64,000 nt of DNA, from the NCBI GenBank assembly GCA_024364735.1, contig JAGFNQ010008801.1, positions 53,245-117,244 of the forward strand, in the 5' to 3' direction. Shown piece by piece: positions 11,059 through 21,717 of this stretch. Position 1 is the stretch's first letter; the number at the start of each line of letters is the position of its first letter. The notes below the pieces were generated by a model. That model was not told where the DNA came from. It saw nothing but the letters and a program-made list of their open reading frames with translations, and ran no database searches. Origin of the DNA: Boesenbergia rotunda (lineage: Eukaryota > Streptophyta > Magnoliopsida > Zingiberales > Zingiberaceae). The position numbers and the translations under genes were made by a program.

Positions 11059-13440
11059 GTTTTTTTGGGGTATGTTCAATTACATATTAAACCTTGTAAA
11101 ATATATTTATTCTGTTTATATAGTCTACTAATATGTTAATTTGATTTTTATTTCAGGGATCCTCTGTGATTCAGGTATGTTTTTATTTATATCGCTTTAT
11201 GTTTGTAGTTTCAGGATCCTCTGTGATCTGCATTTTATCTCAAGCGTTTTCTTATAGAGTTTTATGTTTATCCACTGTATCTATTCCCTTGTGTGTGTGT
11301 GTGTGCTTTACTATCTTCAGATTTAGTTCTAGTTAGGACAACTCAACTCGAGGGTATCCATCACTTTACTCTTGCATATATATCTTACTATACAAACCTG
11401 ATTATTTGATACTTGAACTTGGCTTAAACAAATTTTACATCTGTGGATACGGGGCTATTAGGGACCTATTGCCATCCCTAGTGCCAACTTATGGATCCTG
11501 TCTCGAGCTGTCAAATTTTACTAATCTTAGTTTCATCTGGATCACTGTGTAAAGGAGAAATAGTTTTGTTTCCTAACATGGTTGATTTTTAATGTAATAG
11601 AGATCCTGTCTCGAGCTGGTTACTAATCTTAGTTTCATCTGGATCACTGTGTAAAGGAGAAATAGTTTTGTTTCCTGACATGGTTGAGTTCTGTCTGGGT
11701 TTTGAAGTATCTGTATGACCCATTTGGATGACAAATGCTAATGAACAATTATGATTTTCAATGTCATTCTGATCATGGAAATTTAAGACAATCATTCATT
11801 TTGTGGTAGTTGATTGATTTTTAATTAAATTCAATGTTGAATTTGTTATTTCAAATTTGACAAAATCATAAAGAGAGAGATTCCTTCAACTGTGGTTTAT
11901 GAGGATGACAAGGTAAAATATATTTCAACCTGCACTTTGTGTGTGTATGCATGCCAATGTTTGTGTTCTTAACTGTGTCAACAGTTTCAGAGTTCTTATA
12001 CTGGATATGCTATAAAATTAGTTTCTTTGCTTCTGATTTTCATCTTGTGCAGAACCAAACAGAATAGTGCTTGGCTTATTTATCTCTGGAAGTTAATTTC
12101 TTAAACTATATCTCTAATTCCACCAAAATCATCTTTCTATATGCATGGAATTTTTGCTGATGAACCCATGCTCATGGTTGGTTGGTTTCTTGTATCAAAG
12201 TTGGACTTCAGTGTATCCAACCCATGAGTATGTATATCTATCTAATGTTTAGAAAGTCTTATAATTTTCTTGGACATCAAGAGATTTCCTTATGTATTTT
12301 TCATGAATTCTTTTCTTAGACTGTTTTTTCATCTGCGTGGATGTTTTTCCAAGAGAGAAACCCACATGCATAATCTTTGCTATTGGTTGCCACATTATTG
12401 GATCCATCAATCATCTATGAATTTCAATTCCTCAAGGCTGAGGTATTTCTTGAAAAACAAACACTTCATGTCATTTATGCCAATTGCTAATAATGAACTA
12501 AGTGGCAGTGTTTAGACAAACACTGTCATGGATATTTGTGACTTCTATTTAGTTTGGAGCAAATTAATACATTGGAGCATGTTAAACACTGTTTCGATGT
12601 ATACGAGACAACTTCGCTTGTTGGATTGTAACAAAAAGGTCACCAAAAAAAAAAATTCACCTGCTCGGATCTTTGTGAGCTTTTCAGGTTCTTGATACAT
12701 CATGATCTCTTGCATCCACTTGAGTTACTTCACTTACCAATTATTCATCATAGAAGGAATAGATAAAATGATAAGAACACTACAATCAGATCGCATTATG
12801 AGAGTAGTGCTCAAGTAATTCGCAATGATATAAGGATCGAGAATTTTATAGCGGCAAGGAATATAAATTCAAGCAACTTCATGGATCATCCTTATGGAAT
12901 CCTTTGTTGTGTAGATTCAATGTCTGTTAACTACTTTAGCATTAATGCTTTTCTCACAAGGTTCATTACGATTTGTTTTGTTTACATATAAAGACTGCAG
13001 ATTTCCAGGAGCTGTGAAATGTTTGAAAACCAACATATCAGTTAAAACTTGATCAGTCCTGGTTTATGCATTCTAATTAGCTAATTAGCATTCCTTTTGG
13101 TCTTGTTAACTAATTAGAATTCTAATAATCTATATTTTGCACTTGCAAAGATGTGAGGCAGCTAGTTTGTATGAGTCCTGTGCTTCTCTAACAACACATT
13201 TTTTTTTACTTGTAAGCATATTTCAGGCTTTCGAACGATATTGTTAACTCCTTGTTATGTATGACTCTATGCATATGTATATATGAAAGAAATGTGATGG
13301 TAGTGAATTTTTTTAAGCTGCTATGAATTTTTTCTGAAATTTGTAAGCTGCTGTGAAGAAATGTCTATTGCTGTGAATTTTTTCTGAATTTTGCAAGCTG
13401 TGAAATGTATATACAAATTAAATGTTGAAATTTATTTTTT
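11059..13440 (+). other. Non-coding 3' region of the CACTA element
   Basis: About 2.4 kb of A+T-rich sequence with no supported gene. Small open frames on either strand have no recognisable domain. It holds one clear direct duplication, listed separately. Confidence 0.6.
11494..11690 (+). repeat. Direct duplication of about 90 bp in the CACTA 3' region
   Basis: The segment from GGATCCTGTCTCGAGCTG through TTTCATCTGGATCACTG and AATAGTTTTGTTTCC to CATGGTTGA occurs at 11494-11587 and again at 11602-11688 with a few substitutions and one short deletion. Confidence 0.8.
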
Positions 13441-13802
13441 TGCTTACGGACGGATTTTCGACGGAATTAATATTCCGTTGGAAAATATCGAAATAATTCC
13501 CGACGGAATCGAGTTAGAAATTTCTGACGGAAATAACCCGATTTTCGTCGGAAATTTCCGACGAAATCAGGATTTCCGTCGGAACGGTATTCCGACGGAA
13601 ATAAATTTTCGTCGGAACGGTATTCCGACGAAAATAAATTTCCGTCAGAAATTTTACCGACGGTAAAATAATACCGTCGGTAATCAATTACCGACGGATT
13701 TTAATCCGACGGGAAAAAATTCTGTCGGAATTCCATCGGTAAGTGTGTTTACCGACGGAATTCCGTCGGTAAATTCCGTCGAAAATGCAGTTTTTTTTAG
13801 TG
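13441..13802 (+). repeat. CACTA subterminal repeats and right terminal inverted repeat
   Basis: More than a dozen copies of TTCCGTCGG and its complement CCGACGGAA, many as facing pairs, fill the 350 bp before the end. The last 22 bp run GAAAATGCAG, then eight T, then TAGTG. Such fields are where the TNPA-like protein of CACTA elements is known to bind. The matching left end is not present. Confidence 0.85.
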
Positions 13803-13919
13803 TTCCTGGTCTAACCTCGAGGTTTTTTTTCGTTCTCCCGAGATAGTCTCGGGAGTTCGATTCCCGATCTGATCTGGGGACACTATTCGGTGGACCCTGT
13901 CCGTAATTTTTTCGTGTCA
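13803..13919 (-). repeat. T1 5' LTR, distal part
   Basis: It continues the CTCCCGAGATAGTCTCGGGAG repeat of the T1 LTR and is followed by ACTATTCGGTGGACCCTGTC and TTTTTTCGTGTCA. On the minus strand this gives a TGACACGAAAAAAT start typical of an LTR opening. The exact terminus is an inference because the other LTR is not in the window. Confidence 0.5.
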
Positions 13920-14990
13920 CGTGTCTACTCCGGATTGCTCATCCCTATCACATGTCAATTGCGAAATGAAGGCACACTCAATGACTTGTCGACGTAAGGA
14001 GCTCTTTCAAATAGCTAGTCAAATTACTTCGTGCTCTTTTATAGGTGCAAACTTGGATCGACTTGAGTGCCCGAGGGCCCGCGTTGGGTACCCTCTGGAT
14101 CAGCCTTTGTAGCTCGATAAGTCAAGTGTGCGGGATAGCACCTTTCACTTTCTAAGCATTCATCAAACTTGGCTCAACTTCCCCCAACCACTTTCTTTAC
14201 TCTGAAATGGGTTGATGGAGACAAAGGAAGTGAACAAGTTGCCCAACAAGCTAACGATATGGATCATGCTCAACCCACTCTAGAAGTTGTTGATCCATTA
14301 TGCATCAAAGGGGGCCCAATTACAAGGGCTAAGGCTAAAAAGATGAAAGAAGCACTTAACGTGCTAATTGAAGATGTGAAAGCCAAAGCGACCATTGAAG
14401 AAGGTTTGACCAAGAGCAAGTCTTACGGCTTAGTCAACCTAATTCAAGCCTTAGATGCGCTTAATTAGTATCCTTAGTCTCTTGTCTATGTAAGAAGGAT
14501 ATTTTAATTTTGTAGGTTCAATTTAGGCCCAATTTCTAGCTTTATTTGGGTTGTAATGGTGCCAAGAGCTCAATAGGCCTATGTAGTCTATATAGGCCTT
14601 TACTAAATGGGCTTCCTTTTGGCCTTTTAGGGTTTTTAGGTCACCCTATAGCTATAAATATATGGGGTGGCGGCCACAACATGTAACTTTTGGCTTATTC
14701 AATCTACTACATGGTGAGGCTCTCACTTGTTGGTTCTTCATTGAACTAGAACTTATCAAGGCATTCCCTTGTGGCGTTCAAGACTTATCAACCTCCATCC
14801 CAAGGTTGTGGCGTCTCTTTTCTTCTTCTTCTATACCAAGGTTCGTGCTTCCTTAAGCATTGGGTCAAGGTTTCTTTCTTCTATTCTCCATCTTTTCGAT
14901 TTAGACTATCTTTCCCTCTTTCTTCCATTTGTTGTGTGTTCTTGAGACTTATTCTCTTTGAGTTCGCATCATGGGTACATTAACAACTAC
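13920..14990 (+). mobile_element. Ty3/gypsy 3' fragment with LTR-like sequence
   Basis: A plus-strand frame resembling the extreme C-terminus of gypsy polyproteins (14169-14468) is followed by about 500 bp with LTR character. That stretch has a TATAAATATATGG box at 14655-14667 behind a CACCCTATAG context, pyrimidine-rich leader sequence and a GGGTACA end near 14980. Limits and superfamily are uncertain. The 13920-14168 part has no recognisable domain. Confidence 0.45.
14169..14468 (+). pseudogene. Gypsy polyprotein C-terminal tail
   Basis: The frame contains DPLCIKGGPITRAKAKKMKEALNVLIEDVKAK. The GPITRA(R/K)AK..KEALN motif is a frequent end of plant Ty3/gypsy polyproteins, followed as here by a short acidic or basic tail and a stop. 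No RT or integrase is found upstream, so this is a fragment. Confidence 0.5.
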
Positions 14991-14991
14991 T

Positions 14992-15225
14992 CACCAGTAA
15001 CCGTTTCAATAGCTGACACATGTATCCAACCAAACTCTGCATCAGTAGAAGATGGTCTTCCACGCTGAACTACGACTGCTTCAGTTCAGGTGTTTACTTA
15101 GAAAGAAAATAGAGTTTTAGGTGATCTTACCAACTGAGATGATAGGAGTAGACCAAGCATATGCTCATCAAAACTAAGAGATTCCATCGGCACTGTGTCT
15201 CCCATTCTGCATGAAGGTTAAATCA
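14992..15225 (-). pseudogene. Two exon-like segments of an unidentified gene
   Basis: On the minus strand, 15217 to about 15135 follows an AG acceptor and reads MGDTVPMESLSFDEHMLGLL before a GTAAGA donor. After an intron of about 55 bases, an AG acceptor near 15080 opens VVVQRGRPSSTDAEFGWIHV and a GTGAGT donor follows at about 14997. The splice signals and frames fit each other. I do not recognise the protein. The next exon would fall in the gypsy fragment to the left, so the gene is truncated. Confidence 0.35.
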
Positions 15226-15662
15226 CATAAAGAAAGTCATAGTGCAATCACCTCACAAGTCACAAGGCAGAAGCCCATGTGACAATGGACAATAGCTTGA
15301 ATAATTGAAAAAAAAAAGAATATAGTACTGAGACAATTGCATGCAAGCAATCACTGATAGCCAACGTCCAAAGCACCTCTCAATTAGTGTGCATTCGTAC
15401 ACTGAATTACCAATAGCCATCGGTTGTTTCTTCTTCATTCACGCTCGATCTACGATGAAAATGCCCCCACGGTCTGATTCCATAGGTAAAACGTCTGCTG
15501 TTTGAAACGAAGATTTTAAATTTAAGAATCGTATTATAACGGATAAAATTTGATTGCTATTTTTTTCATAGATCTTGAATAAATCGTGATTTCTCTTTAC
15601 TTGTGGCGGAAAGAGCTAAGTGCGGTTCCCTTTTGAATCGATCTACGATGAAATGCATCACT
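15226..15662. other. Intergenic stretch, nothing recognised
   Basis: A+T-rich sequence between the exon-like segments and the 3' end of the XB3-like pseudogene. It may include the 3' untranslated region of that gene. No domain or repeat was recognised. Confidence 0.5.
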
Positions 15663-16054
15663 TTAGCCCATGTTTTTTTGATGCAGTAAGATCAAAAGCT
15701 TGTCCACGATGTCCCTGCCATCAGTAGTTATTTCTATGTTTCCAAATGAACCCATAACTGAAGACAGATTTCTTAAGCGACTGGTGCCCTCGATGCAATT
15801 CTGGGTCCTTGGCATCCTGAGCGTCGAAGCGTTGCCCTGCTCTTCGCCATCCTTGGCATTGGCGATGACCAGATTTGAGATGCTGGTGCGGCAAAAGGGG
15901 CAGGCAGGTGATGGCAAGCACAAGGTTGTTGGGTTGGGCTTGCTATGGCAGCACAAGGCAAGAACGCAATGAGCACACATCTGATGCTTGCAGTCTTGGA
16001 CATCCATGGCGCAAGTTCTGTCGAGCAGATGGGGCATAGCTTCACATCGCCATC
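15663..16054 (-). pseudogene. XB3-like RING-finger exon and C-terminus
   Basis: After a TTTTGCAG acceptor the minus strand reads VKLCPIC. It then loses one base and continues in another frame with DVQDCKHQMCAHCVLALCC, SPACPFCRTSI and a serine-rich tail to the stop at 15663. The C3HC4 zinc ligands are all present but the first pair is out of frame with the rest. SKPNPTT and LPSPACPFCR are hallmarks of XB3-type RINGs. Confidence 0.88.
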
Positions 16055-16277
16055 CTGCAAAAGCTTTCCTTTGCATGAGACATACAAAATATAAAGTCGA
16101 TGGACCTCCATGGTGCAAAATCTGTTCATGGTGAACTTGTGGAGTTAATTACTAAATGATCAAGCAAAAAAGTTAAATGGATTCAAAAGTGTCAGTGTAC
16201 TACAGACCCAAACATGGAAGCACTACGATGAAGTTCAAAAAATGCAGAGGAAAATAAGGGGAAAAGAAATACAGTAC

Positions 16278-16540
16278 GTCTGAAATATCATCATCAGATG
16301 CTATATCTGAACGAGCAGGAGAAGTCAAGGATTGATTTGCTTCATTCAGGATCTTTAGTTCTCTTGCTCTGTTACCCTCCACCAGAGCTGCCTCCAGTAG
16401 AGCTTTGGCCTCTAGATTAAGTTCGCTATGAACTTTAATGAAGAGGGCCAAACCAGAGGATTTGCTGCAGATGGGTCAAGAAGAGCTGCGCATACTGCAT
16501 GGTTCTGCTTCGGTGCAACCTCGTACTATACGGTAGCCTC
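16278..16540 (-). pseudogene. XB3-like exon between ankyrin repeats and RING, frameshifted
   Basis: After a CCGCAG acceptor the minus strand reads RLPYS, then a 5-base insertion, then NHAVCAALLDPSAANPLVWP, then a one-base deletion, then ELNLEAKALLEAALVEGNRA through SDIASDDDISD to a GTACTG donor. The two indels put three parts of one exon in three frames. Confidence 0.85.
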
Positions 16541-16608
16541 CTGCGGATACAATTGCTAAATTATCATACCAGATGAGGGATGAACACTAGATATATGAAC
16601 TGCATTAA

Positions 16609-17138
16609 GACTACGTTTGGTAAGGGATAATGTAATCGGGTTTGTAATGTAATCAAATTTATAATGTAATGTAATCTTGATTACATTGTTATGTTTGGTA
16701 ATGAGTTGTATGTAATCTTTGATAACCATTACAAGTTGGATTCCTTTGTTTGGTGAGGGGTAATCCATCCTGTAATGTAATCAAGACTAACGACCGACGA
16801 CCGCCACCGATCGGCCGGTGACCATCGACCGGCCGGTGACCATCGACCGGCCGGCGACCGGCGGCGGCCGGCGACGGCCGGCGGTAGGCGAACCGTCGGC
16901 GACCACCGAACCGTCGGCGACCGACGACCGTCGCCACCCGACCAACGACTTTACAAGCTGTAATATAATCCAGATTACGGAGGTTTTGTTTTATAATCCA
17001 GATTACAAATCATCAACCTCTTTTGTAATCGAGATTACATTACATTACAAGTTTAAAGTTACTCCAAACAAAAGAATCTAACTTGTAATGTAATCTTGAT
17101 TACATTACAGGGTAGATTTCACCCTACCAAACGCAGCC
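16609..17138. mobile_element. PIF/Harbinger-type MITE in an XB3-like intron
   Basis: The ends are inverted: GACTACGTTTGGTAAGG at the left and the complement of GGCTGCGTTTGGTAGGG at the right, extended by several facing copies of TGTAATGTAATCNNGATTACA. A TAA duplication flanks it (16606-16608 and 17139-17141), as expected for PIF/Harbinger. It is 530 bp without coding capacity. The middle (16790-16940) is very G+C-rich with repeated CGACCGGCCGG palindromes. Confidence 0.82.
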
Positions 17139-17251
17139 TAAGTAAAAAATTCAACCATATAAATGTTCTAACCATACAAGATAAAGAATGATAAAATCAA
17201 GATAAAGAAAGCCTAATCCTGAATCAGAAACAATGAGGAAGATGTTCTAAC

Positions 17252-17299
17252 CCAGATGCATCCCTCTGAAGCCGATCAGCACCACGGGCGAGCAATTCA
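17252..17299 (-). pseudogene. XB3-like ankyrin exon, 3' part, cut by element A
   Basis: The minus strand resumes the same frame with ELLARGADRLQRDASG and a GTTAGA donor at 17251. Joining across the five duplicated bases (ATTCA at 17295-17299 and 27735-27739) restores one continuous ankyrin reading frame. This proves that A inserted into a coding exon. Confidence 0.88.
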
Positions 17300-17826
17300 T
17301 GTTGGATATTATTATTATCCCTATTAGGTGGGTTTATTTGTAAGTTGTACATGTAAATACAATCTGAGCCCTTAAAGTGATCTAACTTATATTTATTGAG
17401 TTTCGGATTATTGAATGCGAGTTCAATGTATAGAACCCTTTAGACCAATCTGTTATTATCTATGGGCTGATAACAGATTGAATTTCTATATAAAGGGTAG
17501 GTCCCCAAAGATTTAGGGATTATGTTAACCTAATTTCTTGTTCCCCATTGATAAGAAACTTTACGGCGCCGTCAACCCTAAGCCCTTTGGAAGATTCTCC
17601 TTCTTTCCGCTGTATTTTCTTCCACATAGATCAAGTCGAAAACGTCACGACAAAGACGATGGCTAATCAATCAGGTTCTTTGTCTTTCGGTTTATGCCTT
17701 TTATTTATGTTATGTCATGATTCGATGAAACATAGATTCATGCTTATATATATTATGTTTTCTCTTCGAGTTCTTATTTGGTTTTCTAAAATTCATGCGG
17801 TTAGGAGAAAACACAATGTTCTATCA
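17300..17826 (+). repeat. 5' LTR of element A
   Basis: It runs from TGTTGGATATT to TTCTATCA, followed after two bases by the primer-binding site. A TATATAAAGGG box at 17489-17499 is the likely core promoter. Confidence 0.92.
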
Positions 17827-17828
17827 AT

Positions 17829-17841
17829 TGGTATCAGAACC
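17829..17841 (+). promoter_or_regulatory. Primer-binding site of element A
   Basis: TGGTATCAGAACC lies two bases after the LTR and is complementary, with one change from the usual GAGC, to the 3' end of initiator tRNA-Met. Confidence 0.85.
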
Positions 17842-18482
17842 TTGACTTTGTTTCATCGTTTTTATGATAATAAAGTTTAAATTTTTTTTGTCGATTTATT
17901 GTATGTATGCTAGATTAAGTTTTCCACAAATAATATAATTTTTATCGTCGAAAATCATGTAAAACAAAATTCTAGGATAAACTTGTTTTCTATGTTTTTC
18001 ATATTTTATGTGAAAAAATACGAAAATGGCGAAATAATCGTCATGCTTAACCTAATTTTTTTTGATTAAATTTTGATGGTTTAATCGATTGGTTTGGTCA
18101 ATCAATCGATTATCAAGTCTAAAATTATGAATAGAATAAATTTAATTTAATTGATTGTACAAATTTATTTTAATCGATTATCGTCTTAAATTTGTGATAA
18201 GATGAATTAGGAATTATATTGATTAAAAAAAATTTTTATCGATGAAAATTTCTTTCATGTGAAATATTTTTTTTCACGTCGAAAAAAAACAAAAAAAATT
18301 GTTTCGTAGAAACAGTAAAGTGAATTTTATATATATAAAAGGCTAATGCATCAAATATTTTTTTTATGATGAAGAGATTAAATAATATTATTTAATTATA
18401 AAATCATAAAGAAACTCTAATTTTTAAAGGAGAGTTCTACATATTTAAAAAATTATTAACCAGGTTTTTAAAACCAACCTCG

Positions 18483-20830
18483 TGTTGGGACCGGGTGCAT
18501 GTTGACATGGATACGGGTTCGTAATTTTAAAATTTAATTACGTGCAGCGGAAGGTTTAGCATAAATAATTTCTCAAATTATTTTAACCACGTATCTAGCA
18601 TGCAACTTTATATTGTGTAGATATGATCATAAATTAAAATTTTGTAGAAAGTAAACTAATTTACTTGTTACCTCGTGTAACTCGAAGTAAGGGATGAGAT
18701 CCAACCGTAGCGTCCCTTGGAAGCTCCGCCTCTATTCGCGTCCACGCCGAGTTTTCTTCGGGATGACTTCGCAAAGCCACGAGTTTCGTGCCGACAAGAA
18801 CTACTATATTCTCCAAAGACACGACAAGAATATCAAGAGAGAGAGATGGAAAACTAACCACTAAACGAAAAACGGAATCAAGATTCCGGGAGGAAGGAAG
18901 GAGTCGCGCCCCGCTTCTTCTTCTTCTTTGGCACCTTCTTGGTGGAGGTGGCTCACGGCAAAGGAGGTGAGGGCAGCCGGCCCTAGAAGAGGGAGAGGGT
19001 AGCCGGCCCTAGAAGAGGGAGAGGGAGAAAAGCAGAGGAAGAGAGGCTAGGCAAGAATCCTTGATCACTTGAATTAATTTCCAAGCCTTGCCTATGCACC
19101 TTTATATAGTAGCATCTTTATCGCCTAGTCTCCTTTTTAACGGAATAAATTTTTCATAGGAAATTTATCTTATAAATTTTTCTATGAATTATTCCGTTAT
19201 GCCAAGTTTTTATTATAACTTAATTTATAATAAAAACAACCATGTCTCCCCTTTTATTATGGAATAAATTTTACAAGAAATTTATCTTATAAAATTTTCT
19301 TATTATGGAAAAATCAATTCATAATTGATTTTATAAAATAAAATAAACCAATCCATGGTTCATTTTAATTTCCATAAAAAGAATAAATTTCTATAAATTT
19401 CTTTATCATGGTAAATCAATCCATTATTGATTTTATAAAATAAAATAAATCAATCCAAGGTTTATTTTAATTTCCATGAAAATAAATCTCTTTATATAAA
19501 TTTCTTTATATAAATTTCTTTATCCATAATTTTATAAAACAAACCACGCGCGGTTTATTTTATAATTTAAACCAAACAATTTGGTTCTCCCTCTTATTGT
19601 GGCCGGCCAAACCAAAGAGGGTGGGGACCCTCTTTGGCCGGCCAAACCAATGCCGTAACCGTACAAATTAAACTCATTTAATTCATCCAATAAGTCTTCA
19701 AAAGACTTAGCCATTTTATGCTTCCGATGCGTCTCTGAAAAATTCAGATTTGACTTATCTCTCTTGATCGGAAAATCCAATTTTCAACTCGTTTTAAATC
19801 CCTCGGATTACTCGTAGTGTGTGTGACTAAATAGGCTTTCGATTTATGTTGGCCGTCAATAATTCATCAATTATAGAACGATCATGAGTGGCACCTAGTA
19901 GTACATCATGATCCCCAATTAATCGAAAGATCAACAGTTGACCTCAGAAATTATTCTGAAACCCTTCAGCAGCTCTAATGAATCGTGCCTCATTCCCTTC
20001 ACCATCTTATACCCACTTGGTTCAGGACATGGTCTATATGTGTCAGTCCCCACTAGGCTGACTACGTCACACCTAGCCCAAGTAATGACTTTCTCGTCCA
20101 ATGGATTCTTATTACTCTCATATATTTCAGAGACTCATACTCTGAACATGTCATACTCTGGCCAGAGGCTTTGAGTAACAATCCGACGATAGGCCTTGGG
20201 TATACATCCCGTCGCAAGGAGTGGTGAATCCTTTGTAGGCTGTTCAAACATCTTCGGGCACTTCGGCTTATACCCAACCATCCTGGGTCCACACCTCCTT
20301 GGAGATGCTTGCTTAAGATGTTAAAGTATAAGTCTCCATGACCAAGATGACTTGAACACCGCAAGTCAAAGGAACATCGCACTTAAGCTGCAGTAAGAAC
20401 TTCATTGACATATCTATATGTAGATTACCATATGAAGTTTTACAGCTAGTCACTCCAATGAACTAGTTCCCTTAACTAGCATTCATGTTTATCTCCTGAC
20501 ATCCCAATGTCACCAGCCAGTGAGAATCAGCTGATTAGAGAATAACCCATGCTAGTCTCAACAGAATTGATAGTGTCCGTATTTATCAATTCATCAACTA
20601 GGGATAATTTCAATACTTCACAATTGCACATGTAGAGATAATCACTAGTTGTGAATTCATCACAAATTCTCTTATGCTGTGAATTGTATTGCGGACATTC
20701 AGTAAATGAGTTTAAGATCTCAATCAAATACACATATATGTATACTCAAATAGTGAATATTCATTTATTAAAATAAATGATTACAATCATAAGGCGATTG
20801 CCTTAGGACACTTCTCTCACATTACTTACA
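18483..20830 (-). mobile_element. Solo LTR of family D, 2348 bp
   Basis: The 5-bp duplication CCTCG flanks it exactly (18478-18482 and 20831-20835). In plus orientation it opens TGTTGGGACC and ends ACTTACA. It matches, in opposite orientation, the sequence starting at 57943. There is no internal region, so it is the product of LTR-LTR recombination. Small frames inside, including 19532-19780, are not supported as genes. Confidence 0.9.
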
Positions 20831-21042
20831 CCTCGGGCGACCGGCTCGGCCACACGGAAGTTTCCCACCGACCGCCAGGGTAAATCTGGAAGCGCTCGCA
20901 GTGGGCGGTCAAGAAGCCCGACGTCCCAAGATTCGCACCCCATTTGGAGGAAAAGTTCCTGCAAATACGCCGTAGCTGCGGATCGAACCACGGATGCTTG
21001 GGATAGCGACTAGTCGCCCTACCGCTGCACCATTGCCCCGGT
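20831..21042 (-). mobile_element. tRNA-derived SINE, split by the solo D LTR
   Basis: On the minus strand the sequence starts CCGGGGCAATGGTGCAGCGG. It has a box-A-like TGGTGCAGCGG about 10 bases in and a box-B GGTTCGATCC at 20980-20989 about 40 bases further. That is the RNA polymerase III promoter layout of tRNA-derived SINEs. A G+C-rich body continues to 20836, where the solo LTR interrupts it. Its tail may continue left of 18478. I could not find its own target duplication. Confidence 0.65.
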
Positions 21043-21204
21043 GGCAATTAGATCAATTGGATCATGCCATTTGATTACCATATAGTGTCAATCGATTAAT
21101 GAGCTTAATTTTGAGGTGTCAAGACTAATAAAAAAAATTATCTGTTCGATTAAATATCTAGAATTTTCTTAGGTCTATCTACACAACGTGCTACTAAATT
21201 GAAC

Positions 21205-21500
21205 TATTATGTCGGCTCAAAGGAAGGCACTTTAAGTCAGTTTAGTGTATTTTGTGTTGATAGACGTATATCTATGCTTAGAGTAATCGGCTCAAAGGAA
21301 GGTTGCTTTTATGCCAGATATATGTTCAAGATAGTTTACAATTATTGAACATAATTTATTTTGTTCTAATCATGCACAAAATATGTCGGCCCAAAGGAAG
21401 ACATATTGTGTGACAGATTAAAGTTATTGTAAGATATGGACCAAAATATAACTCATATAAAGTTTCATATTATGCACACAATGAGTCAGCCCAAAGGAAG
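21205..21500 (+). promoter_or_regulatory. Four repeated GGC(T/C)CAAAGGAAG boxes in the A leader
   Basis: The motif occurs near 21214, 21290, 21389 and 21489 (the last as AGCCCAAAGGAAG), at roughly 75-100-base spacing, between primer-binding site and gag. The last two are followed by ACATATTGTGTG or ACACATTGTGTG. A packaging or translation-control role is possible but inferred only from position. Confidence 0.6.
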
Positions 21501-21717
21501 ACACATTGTGTGGCCAATTAAAGGTTGAGTTATATCAGAGAGTACTGCTAACAAATTATATTTTAATCTACACATTAAAATGCAATGTTGTATGTGGTAT
21601 CTCATAAGGAGCCCATTTATATGCATTTAAAATTTTATTTATTCGCATAATTTTATTATATATATGTTCTTGGCTTTAATTAAATCGTGAGCTTAAATAA
21701 ATTTTTTTTCTATTTCA

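Larger units (their letters stand above)
8944..13802 (+). mobile_element. CACTA (En/Spm) DNA transposon, 5'-truncated
   Basis: The right end is TAGTG at 13798-13802, the complement of the CACTA terminus, preceded by a dense field of subterminal repeats. Inside are the end of a TNP2-like transposase and a second, multi-exon gene of the plant transposase_24 family, the usual two genes of plant CACTA elements. The left terminus and most of the transposase are missing: the homologous region begins abruptly at 8944 against T1 LTR sequence. Confidence 0.82.
4834..13919 (-). mobile_element. Ty3/gypsy element T1 (Tat-like), internal region plus CACTA-split 5' LTR
   Basis: Read on the minus strand the order is LTR (13919 to 8311, interrupted by a CACTA element), primer-binding site, gag (8263 to about 7017), aspartic protease (about 6663), reverse transcriptase remnant, RNase H, ending at 4834 where copia element H is inserted. 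The extra RNase H with the NNEAEYEA motif downstream of the RT-linked RNase H is known from the Tat/Ogre/Retand branch of plant gypsy elements. The 3' LTR lies outside the window. The central part of reverse transcriptase is deleted, so T1 cannot be autonomous. Confidence 0.75.

Noticed and set aside
16689..17081. Frames on both strands rich in Arg and Pro across 16689-16937 and 16818-17081.
   Set aside because: They read the palindromic G+C core of the MITE.
19532..19780. Minus-strand frame starting MDFPIKRDKSNLNFSE, containing MAKSFEDLLDELNEFN.
   Set aside because: It lies within the solo D LTR. The same bases in the second D copy (59080-59130) keep part of the frame but with stops close by, so coding is not supported.
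20836..21042. Possible tRNA gene on the minus strand.
   Set aside because: Box A and box B are present but the sequence cannot fold into a full cloverleaf as read and continues into a SINE-like body.
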